Shown one piece after another: positions 1 through 7,216 of a stretch of DNA of 64,000 bases. Every line of letters begins with the position of its first letter. The first letter of the stretch is position 1. This DNA is from Aeromicrobium sp. PE09-221. Lineage in GTDB: Bacteria; Actinomycetota; Actinomycetes; Propionibacteriales; Nocardioidaceae. Under the pieces are notes generated by a model, which had not been told where the DNA came from, made no database searches, and saw only the letters and a program-made list of their open reading frames with translations. Made by a program: the position numbers and the translations under genes. The DNA lies in NCBI RefSeq assembly GCF_002174305.1, contig NZ_MIJB01000025.1, forward strand, positions 124,001 to 188,000, read 5' to 3'.

Positions 1-221
1 GGCTTGCGCTCGAAGAGCTTCAGACCCTTGAGCCGCCGTTGGAGCATCCAGTCGGGCTCGTCCTTCTTGCCCGAGATGTCCCGGACGATGGCCTCGTTGA
101 GGCCGCGTTGCGCGGTGGCACCGGCCACATCGGGATCGGCCCAGCCGAACTCATAGTTGCCGACCTCCTTCAGACCGGGGTTCAGCTCCTCGATCTGATT
201 GGTCTCGTGCGTCGTGGTCAT
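1..221 (-). CDS. sufB: SufB, N-terminal part (cut by window edge)
   Basis: First 73 residues of SufB, the scaffold subunit of the cytoplasmic SufBCD complex that assembles iron-sulfur clusters. The gene reads leftwards and leaves the window. Visible family segments are GWADPDVAGATAQRG near residue 25 and VRDISGKKDEPDWML near residue 45. The ATG at 219-221 follows a GAGAGG ribosome site and overlaps the stop codon of sufR as ATGA, so the two genes form one translationally coupled operon. The rest of the protein cannot be judged from this window. Confidence 0.95.
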   Translation of the reverse strand, partial: MTTTHETNQIEELNPGLKEVGNYEFGWADPDVAGATAQRGLNEAIVRDISGKKDEPDWMLQRRLKGLKLFERK

Positions 222-910
222 GACGACACCCTCTCTGATGTGGGGGCTTTCGGAAGATGGGTGGTGCAGACACCGTCGCCGTGCGCGATGGTGGCGAGTC
301 GCTGGACGTGCGTGCCCAGGAGCTCGGCGAAGAGCTCGGTCTCCGCATCGCACAGCTGAGGGAACTCCCCCGCGACGTGCGCGACCGGGCAATGGTGCTG
401 GCACATCTGTTCGCCGGCTGGCGAACTGCTGACGGAGGCGGCGAAGCCGTCCTCGGTCAGAGCATGGGCGAGGAGCTGCGCACGCTCCTCGATGGTGTCG
501 ACCGAGACGAGCAGCCCGCGGTAGCGCTCCTCGAGTCCGGCCAAGCGGAACCGGGCGAAGGCCTTGACGGCGTCATCTCCGCCGGTGGCGTGCAGATACC
601 GCAGCGCGTCAGCTGCGAGATCGTCATAGGCCTGCGTGAACTGATCTCGTCCGGCGTCGGTAAGCACGAAGACCCGCGCCGGCCGGCCGCGCCGGCGCTG
701 GCCGACGATCCGTTCCTCGCGGGCGGCGATGAGGCCTTGTTCGAGGAGAGCGTCGAGGTGACGACGGACCGCGGCGGGCGTGAGATCCAGGTGCTCGGCG
801 AGGCTCGCGGCGGTCGACGCTCCGTGCGCCAGGAGGGACTCGGCCACACGCAGACGCGTCGGTGCGTCGTCAGTCGACGACGTCGCCTCGAGTGCCTGCA
901 TGTTTTTCAC
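218..910 (-). CDS. sufR: SufR-type iron-sulfur-sensing repressor of the suf operon
   Basis: Winged-helix repressor of 230 residues heading the suf operon. Residues about 15-80 form the DNA-binding domain (LTPAAVRRHLDALLEQG recognition region, then a basic QRRRGRPAR wing). The C-terminal part carries Cys170, Cys174, Cys187 and Cys215 in the family pattern CQHHCPVAH...QLCDAE...GDGVCTTH; in characterised SufR proteins such cysteines hold the Fe-S cluster that controls DNA binding. The GTG start at 910 is preferred over the in-frame ATG at 901, because a -10-like hexamer ends exactly six bases before it, which points to a leaderless mRNA. An operator-like palindrome overlaps that start, suggesting autoregulation. 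The stop overlaps the sufB start by four bases. Confidence 0.93.
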   Translation of the reverse strand: MKNMQALEATSSTDDAPTRLRVAESLLAHGASTAASLAEHLDLTPAAVRRHLDALLEQGLIAAREERIVGQRRRGRPARVFVLTDAGRDQFTQAYDDLAADALRYLHATGGDDAVKAFARFRLAGLEERYRGLLVSVDTIEERAQLLAHALTEDGFAASVSSSPAGEQMCQHHCPVAHVAGEFPQLCDAETELFAELLGTHVQRLATIAHGDGVCTTHLPKAPTSERVSS

Positions 911-921
911 AACACCAGTGT
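907..921. promoter_or_regulatory. Probable SufR operator
   Basis: Read on the minus strand, the 15 bases are ACACT-GGTGT-TGTGA, an exact fit to the ACACT-N5-TGTGA site described for mycobacterial SufR. It covers most of the putative -10 element and the GTG start of sufR, where a bound repressor would block polymerase. The match is seen directly; binding is inferred. Confidence 0.75.
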
Positions 922-946
922 GCCGTTATTCATTCCGGCCATTCAA
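917..946 (-). promoter_or_regulatory. sufR promoter, leaderless
   Basis: On the minus strand a TTGAAT -35 element (941-946) and a CACACT -10-like element (917-922) are separated by 18 bases. The -10 ends six bases before the GTG start of sufR, so transcription probably begins at the start codon. Confidence 0.55.
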
Positions 947-1093
947 CGAAGGATCGCCTTACCCAGCCCGTAACGTTCTGCCGGCGACCATGTACCGGCC
1001 CCGGCGGCGCTTCATCGGGCTGGCTCGTCCACCGCGGTATCGAGAGCCCCTCGTCACTGCCGGCGATATCGCCCGGCAGCGCGACCGCGGCGC

Positions 1094-1099
1094 TATCGT
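1094..1099 (+). promoter_or_regulatory. -10 element of the polymerase gene
   Basis: TATCGT ends five bases before the ATG at 1105. No convincing -35 is visible. The partly purine GTGAGG overlapping it could instead act as a ribosome site. Confidence 0.35.
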
Positions 1100-1104
1100 G
1101 AGGC

Positions 1105-2160
1105 ATGGCCAGTCCCGCCGCACACATCGACGCCGGTGGACGCGAAGTGCGCGTCTCCAGCCCCGATCGGATCATCTTCGAAGCGACCGATCTCACACCC
1201 GATATCACCAAGCTCGAGGTCGTCGAGTACTTCGTCAAGGTCGGTGACGGGCTCATGCGCGCACTCTGTGAGCGGCCCACGACCCTCGAGCGCTGGCCCA
1301 AGGGGGTCCGGGAGGACATGGACCTGTCGACGCGCCAGGACAACCATGGCGACGCCTTCTATCAGAAACGTGTGCCCAAGGGCGCACCCGACTACGTCGA
1401 GACGGTGCGGATCAACTTCCCCTCCGGACGCCGCGCCGACGAGATCTGCCCCACCGAGATCGCCGTCGCGGCATGGGCGGCCCACATGGGCACGATCACC
1501 TTCCATCCCTGGCCGGTGCGCCGCGCGGATGTCGACCGGCCCGATGAGCTGCGCATCGACCTCGACCCGCAGCCCGGCACGGACTTCCACGACGCCCAGC
1601 GTGTCGCTCGCAGCGCCAAGGATCTGCTGGAGGAGATCGGGATCCGCGGCTTCGCGAAGACCAGCGGCAATCGAGGGGTGCACGTCTTCGTGCGCATCGA
1701 GCCGCGCTGGACGTTCACCGATGTCCGCCACGCGGCACTCGCCTTCGGTCGCGAGCTGTCCCGACGGGATGACCGGGTCACCACCGCCTGGTGGAAGGAG
1801 GAGCGAGGCGAGCGCATCTTCGTCGACTTCAACCAGAACGCTCGCGATCGCACCATCGCGAGCGCCTACAGCCTGAGGCCGAAGCCCGGCGCGCCGGTCT
1901 CCACTCCCCTCACCTGGGACGAGCTCTTCGATCTCGACGATCCTCGCACTCTCAACCTCACCTCCGTTCCCGGACTGCTGGAGCGCCGTCCCGACGCCTG
2001 GTCATCGATCGACGATGAGGCCTTCGGCCTGGAGACGCTGCTCGAGTGGTACGCCCGCGATGAGGAGAACGGCGAGGGCGAGATGCCCTACCCCCCGGAC
2101 TATCCCAAGATGCCCGGGGAGCCGCGTCGGGTGCAGCCCTCCAAGGCCCGTCACGATTGA
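1105..2160 (+). CDS. LigD-like primase-polymerase (NHEJ PolDom)
   Basis: Stand-alone archaeo-eukaryotic primase-type polymerase domain of 351 residues, the kind that fills in broken DNA ends with (ribo)nucleotides during bacterial non-homologous end joining. Catalytic features are the Asp152-x-Asp154 pair in RIDLDPQPG, His193 in SGNRGVHVFV, and a later acidic residue in IFVDFNQN. Length fits PolDom alone: no ligase or phosphoesterase domain is fused. It is convergent with the ATP-dependent ligase at 2262-3368, so polymerase and ligase activities are encoded separately but side by side. No Ku gene is in the window. The last 30 residues are acidic and proline-rich and typical of these proteins. 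Confidence 0.92.
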   Translation: MASPAAHIDAGGREVRVSSPDRIIFEATDLTPDITKLEVVEYFVKVGDGLMRALCERPTTLERWPKGVREDMDLSTRQDNHGDAFYQKRVPKGAPDYVETVRINFPSGRRADEICPTEIAVAAWAAHMGTITFHPWPVRRADVDRPDELRIDLDPQPGTDFHDAQRVARSAKDLLEEIGIRGFAKTSGNRGVHVFVRIEPRWTFTDVRHAALAFGRELSRRDDRVTTAWWKEERGERIFVDFNQNARDRTIASAYSLRPKPGAPVSTPLTWDELFDLDDPRTLNLTSVPGLLERRPDAWSSIDDEAFGLETLLEWYARDEENGEGEMPYPPDYPKMPGEPRRVQPSKARHD

Positions 2161-2185
2161 GCCTTTTCAAAGTCAGCGCTCCCAG

Positions 2186-2239
2186 ACGGAGGATGTGATT
2201 GCACGGTTGCCCCGGCAACCGCCGGATCACATCCTCCGT
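2186..2239. terminator. Nested stem-loop between convergent genes
   Basis: A perfect 14-base inverted repeat (2186-2199 with 2226-2239) encloses a second perfect 8-base stem (2204-2211 with 2214-2221). It lies between the convergent polymerase and ligase genes and could terminate both transcripts. There is no U-tract on either side, so it could also be a dispersed palindromic element. Confidence 0.6.
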
Positions 2240-2261
2240 GCTTCACCCGCCGGGAACGAGG

Positions 2262-3368
2262 TCAGTGCGCCCCGAGCACCTCGTTGAGGTCATAGCGCGC
2301 GACCTCCTCGAGCTGCTCATAGGTGCAGGACTGCGGCTCCCGGTCCTCGCGCCAGCGCTTGAACCGTGCCGTATGCCGGAATCTCGCGCCGTCGCCCTCA
2401 CCCTCCATGTGCTCGTACCCCACCTCGGCGACGCGCTCGGGGCGCAGTGGCACGAAGGAGAGGTCCTTCGTACCCGTCCATCGGCTCTGTCCGCCCGGGA
2501 GCCGTCCGGACGCCTGAGCCTCCTCGTCCTGCCAAGCGGCCCAAGGATGCTCGTCATCCGCCGCGGCGACGAGCGGTGCGAGCTCCTCGATGAGCTCGGC
2601 GCGGCGCTGCTCGGTGAAGGATGCCGCGACACCCACGTGCTGGAGCCGGCCATCCGCCGCGTACAACCCAAGAAGCAGCGACCCCAGCAACGGGCGCGCG
2701 GGGGTCGAGGTCTTGTGCAACCGGTAGCCGGCGACGACCACGTCGGCGGTACGCGCGTGCTTGACCTTCAGCATCACGCGCCCGTTCGACACATAGGACG
2801 AGGCGAGCGGCTTGGCGACGACCCCGTCGAGACCCGCGCCCTCGAAGACCTCGAACCACTCGGTGGCTGTGGTCGTATCGCCGGTGACGCGGGTGACGCT
2901 CACCTGTCCGTCCAGACCGTCCAGCTCGGCCACCAGCAGCTCACGGCGCGTCGAGAAGGGTTCCTCGGTGACATCGTCATCGCCGATAGCCAGCAGATCG
3001 AAGACGACCAGACGCGCCGGCCACTGCTCGGCCAACAGCGTCACCCGCGATGCGGCTGGGTGGATGCGCTGGCTGAGCAGGTCGAAGTCCAGGCGATCAC
3101 CGTTCACCACCACGATCTCGCCGTCGACCACACAACGCTCGGGCAACGACTCCTTCACCGCCTCGACGAGCTCCGGGAAGTAGCGGGTCAACGGCTTCGT
3201 GGAGCGGCTGGCGATCTCCACCTCGTCACCGTCACGGAAGACGATCGCACGGAAACCGTCCCACTTCGGCTCGTAGACCAGACCACCCTCGATCGCATCG
3301 GCCTCGGGCACGCCCGTGACCGACTTGGCGAGCATCGGACGGATCGGCGGCATGACGGGAAGGTCCAT
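2262..3368 (-). CDS. ATP-dependent DNA ligase (LigC/LigD ligase-type)
   Basis: Nucleotidyltransferase-type DNA ligase of 368 residues. The adenylation motif is EPKWDGFRA, with the catalytic lysine in KWDG near residue 36; the later motifs DGEIVV, GLDGVVAKP and VMLKVKHAR follow in order, and a C-terminal OB-fold region ends with FRHTARFKRWRED. It seals nicks during double-strand-break repair. ATG at 3368 is chosen because MDLPVMPPIRPML is the family-typical N-terminus and a TACCTT -10 hexamer ends exactly six bases upstream; an in-frame GTG 18 bases upstream is less likely. Convergent neighbour of the LigD-like polymerase. Confidence 0.92.
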   Translation of the reverse strand: MDLPVMPPIRPMLAKSVTGVPEADAIEGGLVYEPKWDGFRAIVFRDGDEVEIASRSTKPLTRYFPELVEAVKESLPERCVVDGEIVVVNGDRLDFDLLSQRIHPAASRVTLLAEQWPARLVVFDLLAIGDDDVTEEPFSTRRELLVAELDGLDGQVSVTRVTGDTTTATEWFEVFEGAGLDGVVAKPLASSYVSNGRVMLKVKHARTADVVVAGYRLHKTSTPARPLLGSLLLGLYAADGRLQHVGVAASFTEQRRAELIEELAPLVAAADDEHPWAAWQDEEAQASGRLPGGQSRWTGTKDLSFVPLRPERVAEVGYEHMEGEGDGARFRHTARFKRWREDREPQSCTYEQLEEVARYDLNEVLGAH

Positions 3369-3374
3369 GGTCGC

Positions 3375-3380
3375 AAGGTA
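3375..3380 (-). promoter_or_regulatory. -10 element of the ligase gene
   Basis: TACCTT on the minus strand, six bases before the ATG at 3368; indicates a leaderless transcript. No clear -35. Confidence 0.45.
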
Positions 3381-3425
3381 ACCCACAGGGACGGATCCCG
3401 TGCGAATTCGCCACAGCGCGCAACC

Positions 3426-3431
3426 TAGACT
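3426..3431 (+). promoter_or_regulatory. -10 element of the ABC exporter operon
   Basis: TAGACT ends six bases before the GTG at 3438. There is no ribosome site, consistent with leaderless transcription of the exporter-ctaA operon. Confidence 0.45.
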
Positions 3432-3437
3432 GGACGG

Positions 3438-4358
3438 GTGCCACAGCCCGCCGTCGATGTCAGTGACCTGGTCATGCGCTACGGCGAGGTCACCGCCGTG
3501 GACGGGCTCTCCCTCCGTGTCGAGACCGGCACGATCACCGCCATCCTCGGACCCAATGGCGCCGGCAAGACCACCACTATCGAGACCTGCGAGGGTTTCC
3601 GCCGCCCCCAGCAGGGAACGGTGCGCGTCCTGGGGCTCGACCCCGTCAGAGATGCCGCGGAGCTACGGCCGCGCGTGGGGGTGATGCTGCAGTCCGGGGG
3701 TGCCTGGCTCGGTGTCCGCGCCGAGGAGATGCTGCGGCACATGGCGTCCCTCCACGCACATCCCCTGGACATCGATGCGCTCATCGAGAGGCTGGGTATC
3801 GGGTCCTTCGTCCGCACCGCCTATCGCCGTCTGTCTGGCGGCGAGAAGCAGCGGCTCAGTCTCGCGATGGCGATGATCGGCCGCCCTGAGCTGCTCTTCC
3901 TCGACGAGCCGAGCGCGGGACTCGATCCGCAGTCCCGGCGCGCCACCTGGGAGCTGCTCGTCGAGCTGCGCAACCACGGCGTGACCACCGTGCTCACGAC
4001 ACACTTCATGGATGAGGCCGAGGAACTCAGCGACGCCGTCTACATCGTCGACTCCGGCCGGGTCATCGCCGCAGGCACGCCACGCGAGCTCACAGGTGCC
4101 GATGCCCGCAACACACTGCACATCGTGGCGCCAGCCGGGCTCGACATCCACGCACTCGCCGGGTGCCTGCCCCCGGCGTCCACCGCCGACGAGCCCGTAC
4201 CGGGTCAGTACGTCGTCACCGGCGATATCTCACCCGCCCTCGTAGCCCGGGTCACGGCATGGTTCGGCGAGCACGATGTCCTGGTCGAGTCCGTCCTCGT
4301 GGAGCGGCGCTCGCTGGAGGACCGTTTCCTCGACCTCACCGGAAAGGCCCTACGGTGA
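3438..4358 (+). CDS. ABC-2 type exporter, ATP-binding subunit (DrrA-like)
   Basis: ATPase of 306 residues for an ABC-2 exporter. Walker A GPNGAGKTTT (about 34-43), Q-loop region MLQSGGAW, signature LSGGEKQRLSLAMA (about 130), Walker B ELLFLDEPSAGLDPQ and the H-loop VLTTHFMDEAEEL are all present. The C-terminal 80 residues form the extension common in DrrA-type subunits. The GTG start is supported by the adjacent -10. The stop overlaps the start of the permease gene (GTGA), so the two are translationally coupled and likely form one transporter. The substrate cannot be read from sequence; the linkage to heme A synthase is the only clue. Confidence 0.9.
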   Translation: MPQPAVDVSDLVMRYGEVTAVDGLSLRVETGTITAILGPNGAGKTTTIETCEGFRRPQQGTVRVLGLDPVRDAAELRPRVGVMLQSGGAWLGVRAEEMLRHMASLHAHPLDIDALIERLGIGSFVRTAYRRLSGGEKQRLSLAMAMIGRPELLFLDEPSAGLDPQSRRATWELLVELRNHGVTTVLTTHFMDEAEELSDAVYIVDSGRVIAAGTPRELTGADARNTLHIVAPAGLDIHALAGCLPPASTADEPVPGQYVVTGDISPALVARVTAWFGEHDVLVESVLVERRSLEDRFLDLTGKALR

Positions 4359-5128
4359 CCCTCGACCTGTCCCCCGCGCCCGGCGCCGCCCCGCGCGTCT
4401 CGATGCTGTGCGCGCAGACTCTCATGGAGCTGCGATTGCTCGCTCGCAACGGCGAGCAGCTGCTTCTGACCATCGTCATCCCCCTGATCCTCTTGATCGC
4501 CGGCACGCAGTCAAGTCGCATCGTCGACCTCGGTCCGGGACGCCCGATCGACATCATCGCCCCCGGTGTGCTCGCCCTCGCGGTGCTCTCCACCTCGTTC
4601 ACCTCGCTGGCGATCGCGACGGGTTTCGAACGCCGTTACGGCGTATTGAAGCGGCTCGGCGCCTCACCGCTGCCCCGCTGGGGCCTCATGGTGGGCAAGG
4701 TCGGCGCCGTGGTGATCGTGGAGATCGTCCAGCTCGCCCTCCTCAGCGCGGTCGCCCTGCTGCTCGGATGGGAGCCTGTCTCCGGGTTCACGCCCTGGCT
4801 CTGGGCGATCCTCCTCGTCGTGCTCGGCACTGCCGCCTTCGGGGCACTGGCGCTGCTGATCGCAGGTACGCTCCGCGCCGAGGCCACGCTCGCCGTCGCC
4901 AACCTCGTCTACGTGGTGCTGCTCGTCGGTGGGGCGCTGCTGGTACCGCTCGATCGCTACCCGGATGTCGCGCAGAGCGTTCTGGTGCTGCTCCCCTCAG
5001 GAGCCCTCGGTGAGGGGTTGCGCGAAACCTTCACTGTCGGGACCCCTCCGCTCCTCGCCATCGCTGTTCTCGCCGGCTGGACCGCTGTCGCCGGCTTCGC
5101 CACCGCCAGGAGCTTCTCATGGGAGTGA
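4355..5128 (+). CDS. ABC-2 type exporter, permease subunit
   Basis: Integral membrane protein of 257 residues with about six hydrophobic segments (near residues 36-52, 68-88, 110-135, 148-170, 178-200 and 232-252). The segment GFERRYGVLKRLGASPLPRW between the second and third helices is the typical ABC-2 permease cytoplasmic loop. Translation starts at a GTG overlapping the ATPase stop. The 3' end overlaps ctaA by ten bases, so exporter and ctaA form one operon. Partner of the ATPase at 3438-4358. Confidence 0.9.
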   Translation: MTLDLSPAPGAAPRVSMLCAQTLMELRLLARNGEQLLLTIVIPLILLIAGTQSSRIVDLGPGRPIDIIAPGVLALAVLSTSFTSLAIATGFERRYGVLKRLGASPLPRWGLMVGKVGAVVIVEIVQLALLSAVALLLGWEPVSGFTPWLWAILLVVLGTAAFGALALLIAGTLRAEATLAVANLVYVVLLVGGALLVPLDRYPDVAQSVLVLLPSGALGEGLRETFTVGTPPLLAIAVLAGWTAVAGFATARSFSWE

Positions 5129-6021
5129 AGGACCTCGTCCGCACCTCGGATATCCGGCAGCCGACCGTCCTCGGGTGGGCGTGGGCCTCCCTCGTCGCCA
5201 ATATCGGCATCATCCTCACGGGCGGTCTGGTGCGACTGACCGGGTCAGGTCTCGGGTGCCCCACCTGGCCGCGCTGCACCGAGGAGTCCTTCGTCCCCCA
5301 CTCGTCACTGGGATGGCACGGAGCCATCGAGTTCGGCAACCGTCTGCTGACCTATGTCCTCATCGCGATCGCGATCGGCACCTTCTTCGCCGTATGGCGC
5401 TGGGCCGGAGCGACCAGCACCATGAAACAGCTCACCGTGCTGATCGGCATCGGCATCCCGTTCCAGGGCGTCATCGGCGGCATCACGGTCCTCACCCAGC
5501 TGAATCCCTGGGTGGTCGCGCTGCATCTGCTGCTTTCCATGGGACTCGTCGTCGCCGCGACCGTCCTGCTCGTGCTCGTGCGGGGCGAGGACGGTTCGAG
5601 GGTCGATGACCTCACGCGACGGCTCGTGCTGTTCGCCTACGGTCTGCTGCTGATCGCGATCTACCTCGGCACCATCGTCACCGGCAGCGGCCCTCACGCC
5701 GGCGATGCCGATGCCCCGCGCAACGGCCTCGACCCGCTGTTCTGGACCCGCGTCCACGCCATGTCGGTATGGGCACTCGTGGCTGTGACACTCGTGGTGG
5801 TCTGGCGATTGCGCGGACACCGCGTCCAGCGTGCCGCATGGATCGTCCTGGCGGCGGAGCTCCTGCAGGGTGCGATCGGATATGTCCAGCACTTCACCGG
5901 ACTCCCGATCGGGCTGGTGGCCGTACATCTGGTGGGCGCCGCGATCCTGCTCGCGGCCACGACCCATCTCGTCCTACAGGTGGCTCCTCTCCGGCGCGAT
6001 CGCGAACCCGTCGACGCCTGA
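5119..6021 (+). CDS. ctaA: Heme A synthase
   Basis: Membrane-bound heme A synthase of 300 residues, oxidising the C8 methyl of heme O to make heme A for cytochrome c oxidase. About eight transmembrane helices are visible. The extracytoplasmic cysteine pair Cys47/Cys53 (GLGCPTWPRC), the His67/Glu71 pair in WHGAIEFGNR, and further conserved histidines in VVALHLLLS, RVHAMSVWA and VAVHLVGAA match the family. It starts inside the last codons of the exporter permease and is convergent with ctaB, which supplies its heme O substrate. It ends just before a small hairpin. Confidence 0.95.
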   Translation: MGVKDLVRTSDIRQPTVLGWAWASLVANIGIILTGGLVRLTGSGLGCPTWPRCTEESFVPHSSLGWHGAIEFGNRLLTYVLIAIAIGTFFAVWRWAGATSTMKQLTVLIGIGIPFQGVIGGITVLTQLNPWVVALHLLLSMGLVVAATVLLVLVRGEDGSRVDDLTRRLVLFAYGLLLIAIYLGTIVTGSGPHAGDADAPRNGLDPLFWTRVHAMSVWALVAVTLVVVWRLRGHRVQRAAWIVLAAELLQGAIGYVQHFTGLPIGLVAVHLVGAAILLAATTHLVLQVAPLRRDREPVDA

Positions 6022-6028
6022 TCGCTTC

Positions 6029-6045
6029 CTCACCAGGGCGGTGAG
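6029..6045 (+). terminator. Hairpin after ctaA
   Basis: CTCACC and GGTGAG pair around a five-base loop eight bases after the ctaA stop. The following region to 6193, before the ctaB stop, holds further GC-rich dyads (for example CCAGGC near 6053 with GCCTGG near 6080) but no gene. Confidence 0.4.
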
Positions 6046-6193
6046 CCATCAACCAGGCGGCGGCGCGGGGTGGGTTGCCTGGCCACCGCCCCACCCCCAC
6101 CCGCAGCTGAGGGGTGCGTCACTACGTACCGGAACGGCTCGACTACGGGATGACGCCACCGCCCGGGGCACGGTGGAAGAGCAGCTGCGAAGA

Positions 6194-7144
6194 TCAGCCG
6201 ATGAAGGGATCGACCGCGGCGGCGACGAAGAGCAGCGCCAGGTAGGCATTCGAGAAGTGGAAGAGCCGCATCGGCTTAATGACCGACAGCTGTTCCGTCT
6301 CGCGCGCGCGTGCGCGCAGATCATAGGCCTCGATGAGGAAGACGATGCCCAGCGTGATCGCGGCCGCCGGATAGAACCATCCGGTGTCGGCCACCGGCCA
6401 GACAGCCAGCGAGGTGACCACGGTCGCCCACGTGTACCAGACGATCTGACGTCCGACCTCCGCAGCCGGGGCGATCGACGGCAGCATCGGCACGCCAGCG
6501 GCCGCGTAGTCCTCGCGGTAGCGCAGGCCGAGAGCCCAGAAGTGCGGCGGGGTCCAGAAGAACACGATGAGGAAGAGCAGGAATGGTGCCCAGGCGAGCT
6601 CATTGGTGACGGCCGTCCAACCGATCAGCGGCGGGAAGCACCCCGCCGCGCCACCCCACACGATGTTCTGCGAGGTGCGCCGCTTGAGGATCATCGTGTA
6701 GCCGACGACATAGAACACATTGGCAGCGAGCGCCAGTCCCGCGGAGAGCCAATTGACCAGGAAGCCGAGCCACACCGTGGCGATCACGCCCAGGACGAGG
6801 CCGAAGACGAGCGCATTGCGCGTGCCCACCTGATGACGCGGCAGCGGACGACGCGAGGTGCGGCGCATCTTGGTGTCGATATCGGCATCGACCACGCAGT
6901 TGAGCGCATTGGCGCTGCCGGCCGCGAGCGCACCGCCCACGAAGGTCGAAAGGATGAGGGTGAACGACGGCACACCACGCTCGGCCAGGAACATGACCGG
7001 GACGGTGGTGAGCAACAGCAGTTCGATGATGCGCGGCTTGGTGAGCGCTACATACGCCTTGACGACATCGGCCGCGGAGGACCCGTGATCCTGCCGAGTG
7101 GACGACGAACCGTTGACGGGAGCCTCGTGGTCGACGGAAGTCAC
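6194..7144 (-). CDS. ctaB: Protoheme IX farnesyltransferase (heme O synthase)
   Basis: UbiA-superfamily prenyltransferase of 316 residues that attaches a farnesyl group to protoheme, giving heme O. The first Asp-rich motif spans NCVVDADID...RRTSRRPLP near residues 82-103; the second aspartate-containing loop ([16 protein letters not shown]) lies near 208. About nine membrane helices are visible. The GTG at 7144 has no ribosome site, but a TAGACT -10 ends six bases upstream, so a leaderless mRNA starting at GTG is likely. Convergent with ctaA, divergent from tkt. Confidence 0.95.
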   Translation of the reverse strand: MTSVDHEAPVNGSSSTRQDHGSSAADVVKAYVALTKPRIIELLLLTTVPVMFLAERGVPSFTLILSTFVGGALAAGSANALNCVVDADIDTKMRRTSRRPLPRHQVGTRNALVFGLVLGVIATVWLGFLVNWLSAGLALAANVFYVVGYTMILKRRTSQNIVWGGAAGCFPPLIGWTAVTNELAWAPFLLFLIVFFWTPPHFWALGLRYREDYAAAGVPMLPSIAPAAEVGRQIVWYTWATVVTSLAVWPVADTGWFYPAAAITLGIVFLIEAYDLRARARETEQLSVIKPMRLFHFSNAYLALLFVAAAVDPFIG

Positions 7145-7150
7145 CTGAGC

Positions 7151-7156
7151 AGTCTA
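7151..7156 (-). promoter_or_regulatory. -10 element of ctaB
   Basis: TAGACT on the minus strand, six bases before the GTG start of ctaB, in the 72-bp divergent region shared with tkt. Confidence 0.45.
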
Positions 7157-7216
7157 ACTCGTACGCAGTAGGCTCGGAGTGACCGGCTTCTGACACACGA
7201 TCTGGGAGTAACGCCC

